Below, piece by piece: positions 9,475-17,170 of a DNA stretch of 22,242 nucleotides. The notes beneath the pieces are model-generated. The model ran no database searches, was not told the DNA's origin, and saw nothing but the letters and a program-made list of their open reading frames with translations. How positions within the stretch are numbered: position 1 is the first letter of the stretch; every line of letters begins with the position of its first letter. The DNA comes from Priapulus caudatus (lineage: Eukaryota; Priapulida; Priapulimorpha; Priapulimorphida; Priapulidae). Position numbers and translations under genes: made by a program. The stretch covers positions 66,596 through 88,837 of the forward strand of contig NW_014578308.1 in the NCBI RefSeq assembly GCF_000485595.1. The letters are read 5' to 3'.

Positions 9475-10135
9475 TCAGCCACACTGGGGCCGGACTGTCC
9501 ACGGATTACCGCGGATGGGGCAGGATCTCCCCGGACCGTAAAATTTATAATCCGTGGCGATCCGGGTGAAAAAATTACGAGACGGTCGAAAAAAAGCATC
9601 ATCGGGCCGGATCAGGTCGGACCAGCACGGCAGCGCCACGGACCATCCTGGATTAAGCCCGGATGAAGCCGGCCCCAGCACGGAGTGACTATACGGACCG
9701 CCCCGGCCAGCTCCGGACTGCCTCGGACCACCACGGACCTGATCCGGCCTGGTCCGGCCCCATCCTGGCCCATCCGTGCTCATCAGTGTTCCCATCCGTG
9801 TTGGGTCCGACTTGATCCGTAGTGATCCGTGGCCGACAAAAACGACACGGATGGCCACGGATGGGCCCGGTTCAACACGGTGCCACTACGGACTGTTCCG
9901 GACCTACCACGGACGCGCCACGGACCGTCCAGGACCACCCCGGATGGGGAAAATTTCCCGGACCGTCCCGAATCACCCCGGAAATTTTAAACAGTTTAAC
10001 ACTTCCGGGGCGATATCCCGGAATACGCAGGACCATCAAGGACCACCCCGGACCGGCCCGGACCGTCCAGGACCGTCCAGGACCCAACAAGGATCTCTCC
10101 CCGGATCAGTCCGGTAGCGTCCGGCCCGGTCCGGG
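9475..10135. repeat. GC-rich degenerate repeat array with 10-bp periodicity
   Basis: Variants of CCGGACC, TCCGGCC and ACGGATC recur through about 660 bases. Spacing is often exactly 10 bases, most clearly at 9700-9780 and 9890-9980. Composition changes sharply from AT-rich flanks on both sides. The open frames on both strands are Gly/Pro/Arg/Asp-rich translations of the array and show no domain. It lies in an intron about 65 bases before the next exon. Confidence 0.75.
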
Positions 10136-10201
10136 AGCTTGGTGTGACTGTAGCTTAAGACTGCTACGATGAGGAAATTTGTTTCTTTCTTTCTCTCCAA
10201 G

Positions 10202-10255
10202 GGCGCACGCAAAGAAAGGGACGACCGAATGCTCATCCACGGAGCTAGTGGCGCG
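10202..10255 (+). CDS. CRYZ-like quinone oxidoreductase, third visible exon, frame broken
   Basis: The acceptor is CTTTCTCTCCAAG (ending 10201) and the donor is GTACGT (10256). The second half encodes MLIHGASGA in the frame needed to join VGLLAVQIAK of the next exon, forming the GASGAVG dinucleotide-binding loop (GASGGVG in human zeta-crystallin). Read from the two-base carry of the preceding exon, the first half gives KAHAKKG, also as expected, but in a different frame. The shift falls at the GGGAC after AAGAAA (10218-10222): one base is missing, or two are extra. This is most simply a homopolymer error, otherwise an inactivating mutation. Confidence 0.8.
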
Positions 10256-10352
10256 GTACGTTTACTCGATTACCATTCCGTCGCCGCATTTCATTTTTAT
10301 CGACATTGCTCTTTAAAGCAGCGCGATGCACAGTAGACACACAATGCTCTAC

Positions 10353-10402
<50 letters not shown>

Positions 10403-10560
10403 TTAATAATATTACCTATGTATGTACTAATATATGTACTATATATGTATATATATAATATGTAGTAGCATTCTTACTGCTAATATGCCTTCACTGTCAC
10501 GGATGTCATATGAACACATATGTTCATCTATGTTCGCTTTCATGAAGCCGTGATTGGTAG
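10256..10560. repeat. Intron with (TA)n microsatellite (about 10350-10400)
   Basis: About 25 TA units are followed by AT-rich sequence and a near-palindrome ATGAACACATATGTTCAT (10511-10528). No gene is seen. Confidence 0.8.
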
Positions 10561-10985
10561 TGGAAGCCCTAGGCACCGTTAAGCAATCACGGGCTCTATT
10601 TACCTCCGCCAAGGGTTGGCAGGGATTATGTTTTCACCGGCGTGTGTTTGACTGTTTGTTTGTGGGTTTGTGGGTTTGTTTGTGTTTCTTTTTTTTTGTT
10701 TCTCGAGCACGCACACACATGCGTATATATACAAACACACGCGCGCACACACACGCACACACTCGCGCACGGAAAATGCATACGCCCCTGCTAGTACCGA
10801 TAGACGCGCATGCACGCATACACACGCAACACTCACGCACGCACACACACGCGCGCACTCACGCACGCACATACACACACGCACTCACGCACGAACACGC
10901 GCACTAGCGCAAGTACAGCACACGCACTCACACACTCACGCACGTACGCACTCACACTCACGCACGCACACACGCACACACGCGT
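10561..10985. repeat. Dispersed intronic repeat with CA/CGCA array
   Basis: A unique-looking head (CTCCGCCAAGG...TTATGTTTTCACCGGCG, then GTTTGTTTGTGGG) leads into a long CACA/CGCA low-complexity array. The head resembles a repeat common in metazoan genomes (recalled, not searched). The same sequence, with indels, starts at 19722. The histidine/threonine-rich and cysteine/valine-rich frames on both strands are microsatellite translations. Confidence 0.75.
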
Positions 10986-11032
10986 AGGCAGGTCTAGGAC
11001 CCCGGGCTGAGCGTTAATTCGTTGTTCTGCAG

Positions 11033-11183
11033 GTGGGACTGCTGGCCGTACAAATCGCTAAGCTGCGAGTCTGAATGTCATCGCTCTGCGGGTACGGCTG
11101 AAGTATTAGAGCTGGTACGAAAGTGCGGCGCAGACCACGTCGTTAACCACAGAGACGCAGAGAGACTCGGCAGACAGATCCTG
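11033..11183 (+). pseudogene. CRYZ-like quinone oxidoreductase, fourth visible exon, frame broken in this copy
   Basis: Acceptor TTCTGCAG (ending 11032) and donor GTATGT (11184) are intact. The start encodes VGLLAVQIAKLR, the helix after the nucleotide-binding loop. Compared with the clean copy at 20262-20411, this version lacks single G bases near 11069, 11082 and 11103, lacks one A near 11175, and has extra bases including an AGAG repeat near 11160. The result is 151 rather than 150 bases, with in-frame stops. Position and order are those expected for the gene, so the true exon is probably intact and the sequence here noisy. A real pseudogene cannot be excluded. Confidence 0.8.
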
Positions 11184-11642
11184 GTATGTGTCTATAATTG
11201 CATATATTATATATATATATTATATTGCATATATTATATATTGTATATATATTAGCCTATGTTCGTATATAGGCACAGCACACACACCACACACCACACA
11301 CCACACACACACAACACACACCATACCAAGCGTACGAATCGGTCAGACAGACATGGGATAAATAGAGAGAGATGGACAACCAGAGAAAGACACAAGAGAG
11401 AGAGAGGGAGGGAGAGACAGAGGGGAAGAGACAGAGACAGAAACACAGAGCCCAGAGACAGAGACAGAGACAGGAAGAGAGAGATGAGAGAGACGGAGAG
11501 AGATGAGAGGAGAGAGAGAGAGAGAGAGGGAGGAGGGAGGTAGGAGAGACAGAGACAGAGACAGAGCACAGAGAGCGAGAGAAGAGAGAGCAGACGAGAG
11601 AGAGCTGCCGCGCGAGAGGAGAGAGAGAGAAGAGAGAGCAGC

Positions 11643-11678
<36 letters not shown>

Positions 11679-11689
11679 AGAGAGGACGT

Positions 11690-11732
<43 letters not shown>

Positions 11733-12418
11733 CAGAGAGAGAGAGAGAGAGAAAGAAAGAAGAAGATGAGAGAAAGAGAGAGATGAGATGAGGGGAACGG
11801 TGTGATTATAGAGAGAACATATAAATGAGAGAATAATTATAATGATAGGTAATTTGAGCATAGACACAATCAATATAGATGGACTTACAGGATGAGGCCG
11901 GGGGGGAGGCAGTGCCGGATCCACGATTTCCAGGAGGGTGTGATAGATAGATGGGGGCGTCTGGGGGTTCTCCCCGCAGAAAATTTTGAAAATGTAGATT
12001 GCAGGAGATGAGGTATTGAGGCACTTTTAAGTACATGTACAGCCTTCATTCTTGACTACAACAATTCTCTTTTAGTTGAACTTTTTTTTTCGGCTCCAAA
12101 ATCTAGGGAGGCAGCCGCCCCCCTTGCCCCCTGCAGGCTACGGCACTAGTCGCCGTTCTACCCGCGACACAGTAATTAATTTGGATTTCTATCAGACATT
12201 GGAACTATTATTTCGTCACGTTTATGTCATTTGTTACAGACACACACACACACGCGCGCGCTCACCACATACACACAAACACACGCACACACTATCTATA
12301 AAAGCAGCGGCTAGGCGTCTCACCTTGATTATTGAATGATTGATATGCATGATTGATCGAATTGGATTGATTTTGATTGATTGTATGATTGATGATGACG
12401 ATGAATGATTGGTTGCAG
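11184..12418. repeat. Intron made largely of TA, CA and GA microsatellites
   Basis: TA-rich sequence (about 11205-11260), a CACACCACA run (11278-11320) and a GA-rich array (about 11390-11770) are followed by a small transposon, a CA/CG array (12240-12290) and a TGAT array. The long serine/leucine-rich (minus) and arginine/glutamate-rich (plus) frames across 11250-11924 come from the GA/CT array. An inverted copy of this intron fills the end of the window. Confidence 0.85.
11888..12144 (-). mobile_element. Small non-autonomous DNA transposon, duplicated with copy B
   Basis: Same element and insertion site as 184-440, with scattered indels. It begins CAGGATGAGGCCG and ends GCAGGCTACGGC, then ACTA. 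Confidence 0.6.
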
Positions 12419-12521
12419 GCTATAACAAAAGGGGCCGGTCGTTGATGTCATCTTTGAGCTGGTGGCCAGTGTAAACGCCGTCAAAGACCAAAAGATACTT
12501 AAGAAAGGTGGAACTCTTCTG
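12419..12521 (+). pseudogene. CRYZ-like quinone oxidoreductase, fifth visible exon, one extra base
   Basis: Acceptor GGTTGCAG (ending 12418) and donor GTACGT (12522) are intact. It encodes AITKGAG, then, after an extra C (12440 in GGTCGTTGAT, versus GGTGTTGAT at 707-808), the frame shifts; the remainder would read VDVIFELVASVNAVKDQK...GGTLL. The exon follows DKIL of the preceding exon and precedes VVGTKEYGG, which matches the linear order of the family. The intact sister copy at 707-808 suggests the extra base is an error or an allelic defect. Confidence 0.85.
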
Positions 12522-13008
12522 GTACGTATCGTCTGTTCTTGCTGTGTCCGTAAACGATTCATTTTACTAAGTCATTTACTTTCTTTGTCCTTCTTTGTTC
12601 GGAATATATAATTGTTTAAATAATTCATTATTTTTTAAATTAGTTATTAATGAATTAATTCACGAATTCATCGTGCTAATTAAATCATTGCTAGTTCATT
12701 ATCGACTAATATCAATATTATCGTGTTACTCTGGTCGCTGTTTAAATATGGATTTAGCCGTTGCTACGACGACCGACATAATTCGGCCAATAACAGCGCT
12801 ATGGCACATAAATATGTGCACCACTATGACTAATGAGTTACTGGCAATGAAGTAGCATACTTTGAACCAAGACACTTGAACTGGGCACAATATCAGCCTA
12901 TTTTTAGGGCTGAACTAGGATGTTGGGCAGATGAGAAATCTGCTTCACACTCCCTTCATAGATATATCCAGTGATATGGGTTGTCATTGCAGAAAAGACG
13001 CCGTATAG
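12522..13008. other. AT-rich intron, copy of 809-1290
   Basis: Nothing but intronic sequence shared with copy A; no gene or RNA recognised. Confidence 0.7.
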
Positions 13009-13481
13009 CAGGCCACGTAGCCAGGGGGGTTCGGCGGGCGTTCGAACGAACCCCCTTCCCGAGCCCTCCCCAAGCCAAAATTTTTTGTTTGTTGAAAATT
13101 TGCAAGAATTTCACCTCAGGTCGCTCCATTTTAGTGTAATAATTGCAAAATCTCTATCGTGCGCGAGGGTGAACAGTGAACACCCCCTCCCACACCCTCC
13201 CCCGCTCGGTCGCTGTGCCCCCTCGCCTGGTCGCTTCGCGCCCGAGCAGGGGCGTGTACAGGGGGGGTCCAGGGAGTCCGGACCCCCCTTGCTCGCGCAG
13301 AAAACGCATCTGAGGGGGTCTAATTTTAAAAATGACACCCCCCTTTGCGTCGCTCGCAACTTTGGTTACGGTTAGACCCTCCCCCCCCCCTCGGTACAAA
13401 TCCTGTACACGCCCCTGCCGAGCAAATTGCCAACATTGAAAAACGAACCCCCCCCCCAATATAAAGCTGGCTACGGGCCTG
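13009..13481. mobile_element. Outer TIR transposon with GTATAG target duplication, interrupted by a second element
   Basis: The ends are CAGGCCACGTAGCCAG (from 13009) and CTGGCTACGGGCCTG (to 13481), imperfect inverted repeats. GTATAG flanks both sides (13003-13008 and 13482-13487). The interior is GC-rich with opposed G- and C-runs around a TTCGAACGAA core and encodes nothing recognisable. Its terminal words resemble those of the 18906-19181 element, so the two may belong to one superfamily. Confidence 0.78.
13248..13417. mobile_element. Inner TIR transposon nested in the outer one, CCGAGC target duplication
   Basis: GCAGGGGCGTGTACAGG (13246-13262) and its exact reverse complement (13402-13418) bound a 170-base element. 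CCGAGC occurs on both sides (13242-13247 and 13418-13423). The interior has opposed GGGGG and CCCCC runs and TTTAAAAATGACACC-like sequence. It has no coding capacity. Confidence 0.8.
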
Positions 13482-13619
13482 GTATAGCAATAAACAGCAT
13501 TGCCCTACGCGTTAGCGAGATCAAAGGTGATTCTCAGGACTATATATCAATGTACTCATGAGCTTCGAAGGCCCTGTGCGTTTCTTCCTCTATAGATTTT
13601 CATGTTTGTTCTTCTATAG

Positions 13620-13724
13620 GTTGTAGGCACTAAGGAATACGGTGGCATGGGCTACTTGGACATTGGAGCACTGATAGGCTTGGAATTTGTCATCATCGGA
13701 CAGGCCATATTCAGCGTTACGGAC
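13620..13724 (+). CDS. CRYZ-like quinone oxidoreductase, sixth visible exon
   Basis: Acceptor TTCTATAG (ending 13619) and donor GTACGT (13725) frame 105 bases, phase 0 at both ends. It encodes VVGTKEYGGMGYLDIGALIG, then LEFVIIGQAIFSVTD. This follows KKGGTLL and matches the zeta-crystallin segment [37 protein letters not shown], the last Rossmann strand and the loop after it. The frame is intact. Confidence 0.9.
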
Positions 13725-13839
13725 GTACGTGCGCAGCTATCGCTAGTATTCAAACACGTGTGCCATTCTGTAATCGAACCAGTTAGTTTACAGATTGCGC
13801 ACAAGAGGGCGTTGTCGTGAGGGTTTAACTAGGGACTCT

Positions 13840-14060
13840 AGGTTTAACTTTCATCCGTTATTATTATTTTGTTTGTTTGTTTATTTGTTTTTCATATGTC
13901 GTGCGGGTTTAACTTTCCACCGTTGCCATTACTTTTTTTGTTATTTGTTTGTTTGTTTATTTGACTTTCATTTATCGTGCGGATTTAACTTTCCTCCATT
14001 ACCATTACTTCATTTATTAATTTGTTTATTAATTTATTTGTTTAACTCTCCTCTTCTTTA
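13840..14060. repeat. Three-unit tandem repeat in the last intron
   Basis: Units begin GGTTTAACTTTC at 13841 and 13906 and GGATTTAACTTTCC at 13981 (spacing 65 and 75). Each passes through CCGTT/CCATT words into TTTGTTTG/TTTATT runs. The last unit abuts the pyrimidine-rich acceptor. Confidence 0.7.
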
Positions 14061-14076
14061 ACCTCGTTATTTACAG

Positions 14077-14268
14077 GAGGAGCTGAAGACGATGCGTCGT
14101 GACATCGATCTCATGCAGAAGAACAACGAGGTGAAGCCCATCGTCGCCAACGTCTACTGCATGGAGGACGTCGCTCAGGCGCACTTCGACTCGCTCGCCG
14201 GCGCAGGCTCCCGCGGCAAGCTCGTCGTGAGCATCATTCCCGAGGCAAAGGACAGCGTGAAGTTCTGA
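14077..14268 (+). CDS. CRYZ-like quinone oxidoreductase, terminal exon
   Basis: Acceptor ATTTACAG ends at 14076. The exon runs 63 codons to TGA at 14266-14268. It encodes EELKTMRRDIDLMQKNNEVK, PIVANVYCMEDVAQAHFDSL, then AGAGSRGKLVVSIIPEAKDS and VKF. This is the C-terminal return to the catalytic domain (human [35 protein letters not shown]). The conserved A-A-H helix and the G-GK-V strand are clear. Like the first visible exon it is GC-rich. Taken together the seven exons give about 310 residues, so with ~30 missing at the N-terminus the protein would be about 340, close to the usual ~330. Confidence 0.93.
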   Translation, partial: EELKTMRRDIDLMQKNNEVKPIVANVYCMEDVAQAHFDSLAGAGSRGKLVVSIIPEAKDSVKF

Positions 14269-14715
14269 GATGGATCTCCTACGCTTAGATTTCATCCGTA
14301 ACATCGGGGCGGTGGATGGTTTCGATCGTCTAGCGGCGGGGGAGGGATATTTGCGCGTTCGGTTAGGTTTTTCGCTCTTGTAGTCCGCTGTCGTAGCTCG
14401 TCGTAGCTGATCGTAGCTCGGGGGAAGCAGGCGCGCTGGGGCAGCTGGGACAGATCAGGAGAGCGTCTCCCTTGGACGTGGTCATATAGTACGCGAGGGA
14501 GGAGGAGAAAGAGATTGCACAGCGAGTAGACAGTTCCTTAGGATCACCTTACATACATTCGTAGATCACCTTATCCTGTCCAGACAGTAGGCATCCATTC
14601 TGCTGCGATGTTCGCGAGATTTCATAGTGAACACAGGGTTACATTTACACTATAATCATAGAAACGTATATATATGCTAATTAGACCACCTATACAATTT
14701 TGTGCTGATAGAACT
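14269..14715. other. Presumed 3' untranslated and downstream sequence
   Basis: Unique sequence following the stop codon. I find no AATAAA in this stretch, so the transcript end is not visible. No other gene recognised. Confidence 0.5.
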
Positions 14716-14854
14716 TTACACGCATTATATCAAGAGCCCATTAACCCCTTACCATTACCATTACCTTACCATTACCTTACCATTACCATTACCATTACCT
14801 TACCATTACCGTTAAAGGGGTTAATGGGCTCTTGATTATATGTATTACACGCAT
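14716..14854. mobile_element. Foldback element with a TTACC/CATTAC array in its loop
   Basis: Perfect 21-bp inverted arms (14730-14750 and 14815-14835) share the core AGAGCCCATTAACCCC. The 64-base loop is a tandem mix of CATTAC and CTTAC words. The direct repeat TTACACGCAT flanks the whole (14716-14725 and 14845-14854), like a 10-bp target duplication. Confidence 0.7.
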
Positions 14855-15410
14855 CGACAAATTCAGGTCCGGTCCCGCGAGTCTGATAGGTAGGATATAT
14901 AATACTTATCATAAACCAGGGTAAATATCTTTATCGAGATATTTGTGATATTTGAGCTGCGCCATGACGTATCGTTGGGTGCATGCTATGATTGGTTGTG
15001 CAGGGGTAGATACACTACTACTTAATGTTGTATGAATGTCGTCTCTGTGTTACTTGTACACACTACCTGTGTCCATTTTCTACGTAAGGTGAGCACTCCC
15101 AGTTTTCACTAGAGGTCGTGTACGTAGGATTCCGTGTACGAATTCTCTCTACTACGGGACTGATCGTTTAGGCTCCTTGTGCTATCTTATATATGTAAAG
15201 TTGTTCAGCCGAATTAGTCCGTACTCGCATAACTAGAGAACTCCACAGCCTAGAGGAAAACTAAAGATATTTAAACTAGTTGAGAAACAATCTTATCAGG
15301 TAAGAATTTGACGATACGTTTAGTCCCGTTAGTTCTTACTTTTAATGTAAAAAAATGGCAACAACAATTTTACAAATTTTACCATAGAAAATCCGTGACG
15401 TAGTCAATTT
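14855..15410. other. Intergenic, no feature recognised
   Basis: AT-rich unique sequence with scattered short ORFs of no recognisable content. Confidence 0.5.
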
Positions 15411-15480
15411 AACGGCGCAGTGGCATAATCGCTAGAACATCCGTCTCCTACACCGTGATTCCGGGTTCTTCCACCTGGGG
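15411..15480 (+). ncRNA. tRNA-like SINE head (candidate)
   Basis: CGGCGCAGTGG (about 15413-15423) resembles a pol III A box and GGTTCTTCC (15464-15472) a weak B box, about 45 bases apart. T-rich sequence follows, then a short-tandem-repeat tail. It does not fold into a clean tRNA, so a tRNA-derived SINE is the better reading. The B box is imperfect. Confidence 0.4.
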
Positions 15481-15616
15481 AACTTATTTTCCCCTTTTTT
15501 AATTTTTTTCCCTTTACCTACCTGTTTAGTATGTATTATTTTTAATTTCTTACTTTTTAATTTTAATTTTTAATTTTCAATGTCTTATCTTTTGATTTCT
15601 TATTGTTTTTTACTGT

Positions 15617-15802
15617 TTGGGATGGGATGGGATAGCATGCGATGGCATGGGATGGCATGCGATGACATGGGATGGGATGGCATGGCATGGCATGTCATGG
15701 CATGGCATGTCATGGGATGGGATGGGATGGGATGCGGTGCGATGGCATGGAATGGGATGGATGGATGGATGCATGGATGGATGCATGGATAGATAGATAG
15801 TT
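15617..15802. repeat. GGGAT/GGCAT pentamer array passing into ATGG and GATA tetramers
   Basis: GGGAT and GGCAT units alternate over about 130 bases, then GGATGGAT, GCATGGAT and GATAGATA. The Met/Trp/Gly-rich and His/Pro-rich ORFs here are microsatellite translations. Confidence 0.92.
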
Positions 15803-16143
15803 AGATTTTTTTGGGGTATTTTCCTTTTAACCAAGCGGTCGCCAACTGAGTAACGCCACTGATTTCCCCGGGCAACGCCGGGTATCCCTCTAGTTACCTT
15901 ATAAAAGCTGTACGTTATCAACGATACATTTTCATACGCGACTTTGTGATAAGTCTACAACATGATTCTTTGGGAGTGTTATTATTTGTGAGTGATATTC
16001 TTTATGAGTGTTTGATTCGTGCTGAATTACGTATAGTAGTAGTACCCTCCGTGATGTGTGTAGATTCTGGTGTTGGTGTGAACACGAAATAAACGCAAGC
16101 GAACGACATATCTGTGTTTCTATCATCTTTTCATGCAGCGTAC
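15803..16143. other. Intergenic with a possible reverse tRNA-like A box
   Basis: On the minus strand TTACTCAGTTGG (about 15845-15856) resembles a pol III A box, with no B box found. CCCGGGCAACGCCGGG (15868-15883) is a compact GC-rich imperfect palindrome. AATAAA occurs at 16088-16093 without an associated gene. Confidence 0.35.
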
Positions 16144-16485
16144 GTGGTCGAGAGTACAGGCACTTGAAGCGTTTCAACTGTAAACACACGCCGCCGCCAT
16201 TGCGCGCACACTGACACATAAATATATAGTTATTATATGTTTTTGTGTCATATATTTGTACTATATATTGTACTATATATTGTACTATATATTTTATACT
16301 ATTTATTTTGTATTTTTGTATGTATTTTTGTATTTTTGTATTTATTTTGTATTTTATTCTATATATTTTGTACTATATATATTGTATCATATATTGTACT
16401 ATATATTTATGTGTCAGTGTGCGCGCAATGGCGGCGGCGTATGTTTACAGTTGAAACGCTTCAAGTGCCTGTGGTCGAGAGTACA
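16144..16485. mobile_element. Long inverted-repeat element with 15-bp flanking direct repeats
   Basis: Arms 16157-16228 and 16400-16471 are about 72 bases with one mismatch that I see (ACACG against ATACG). Each contains GGCACTTGAAGCGTTTCAA at the outer end, CGCCGCCGCCATTGCGCG, and CACACTGACACATAAATATA at the inner end. The spacer (16229-16399) is made of TATATTGTACTA and TATTTTTGTAT-like repeats. GTGGTCGAGAGTACA occurs at both outer edges in direct orientation (16144-16158, overlapping the arm by 2 bases, and 16471-16485). No coding region is supported; the ORFs read through the arms. Confidence 0.75.
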
Positions 16486-17105
16486 ACCACATAGTCTGCG
16501 AGTTGACGCGCGCGCAAATGACGCGCGCAAGTAAGATTATAAATTGTAGTTCTATTCCGTACAATTGAAAATATAAGTGATATAGGGAGTTCGATACGCG
16601 AGCGTTGCCATGGTGACAAACGGTCGAAAACAGGCGAGTAGCATCGGTTCAACGGCGTTTTGTTCCGCCTTCCTGCGAACTAAGGACATATTTATTGCTA
16701 TAAATGAATTAACAACACCCTCAACAATTAATACCTCTGTAGATTTTGACGCGTCTACCCCCACAATTTCGAAAATGAAAGTGGGTCACATTAACTAGAG
16801 TAGCGCAAGTGCGCATTAGTGTAGTCGTACGTACGCAAAGTACATAATACAACATGGCGGCTCACAACAACAACATTTACACAGGCCAATGTATTTTCTT
16901 ATACTGCAGTTCTCTATACGTTCGCACCACATGTTGAGTGCGATAGTGTTCATATTTGTTTACCGTCATAACATCGATATCCAGAGAGACATGATACAAG
17001 ATTGCGTGGCACAGCTTTGCTGTTGATCCTGAGCGCTGCGCGCGGATGAGACGCGCAGTTCCGCGGGATATGCGCACGCGACCGCGGGGATGTTCAAGTA
17101 TGAAG
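16486..17105. other. Intergenic, no gene recognised
   Basis: Overlapping short frames on both strands (16610-16798 plus, 16552-16764 minus, 16877-17077 minus) have no domain I recognise and cover the same bases. CGCGCGCAAATGACGCGCGC (16507-16526) is a repeat-like word. Confidence 0.45.
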
Positions 17106-17170
17106 CGCTGTCCGCAGTGGAGACGTGCGCCAAATTCGAGGCCCAGCGCACGTCTCCACAGCGGTCAGCG
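17106..17170. repeat. Stable 25-bp-stem hairpin
   Basis: Arms 17106-17130 and 17146-17170 pair at 23 of 25 positions around a 15-base loop. The innermost 14 bases (GTGGAGACGTGCGC and its complement) are perfect. AATAAA follows at 17197-17202. It could be a small RNA precursor, a foldback repeat or chance. Confidence 0.6.

Larger units (their letters stand above)
11690..13154 (+). repeat. Segmental copy B (in-order location)
   Basis: Direct counterpart of 1-1437 and, over 11190-12769, inverted counterpart of 20418-22242. It sits between exons in the order expected from the protein, so it is the likely native position. Confidence 0.8.

Noticed and set aside
9475-10135. CRISPR array
   Set aside because: Units are about 10 bp and degenerate, with no constant repeat and unique spacer pattern, and the genome is eukaryotic.
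9475-10172. Collagen-like or Gly/Pro-rich proteins on both strands
   Set aside because: All frames on both strands are open over the same GC-rich repeat, and no Gly-X-Y register is kept.
10554-10987. Histidine/threonine-rich and cysteine/valine-rich proteins
   Set aside because: They are CACA/CGCA array translations, found equally in the copy at 19807-20215.
11343-11924. 193-residue serine/leucine-rich open frame (minus strand) that looks like a membrane protein
   Set aside because: It is the translation of the GA/CT microsatellite, has matching charged frames on the other strand, and has no start context or domain.
14071-14304. Minus-strand 77-residue frame over the terminal exon
   Set aside because: It is the antisense shadow of the CRYZ-like exon.
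14750-14814. Interstitial telomere repeat
   Set aside because: The units are CATTAC and CTTAC, not TTAGGG/CCCTAA or another known telomere motif.
15411-15480. Functional tRNA gene
   Set aside because: The B box is imperfect and I cannot build a proper acceptor stem; a SINE head is more likely.
16552-16798. Small gene between the two inverted-repeat features
   Set aside because: Both strands are open over the same bases, no domain or splice context is recognisable, and the frames are short.
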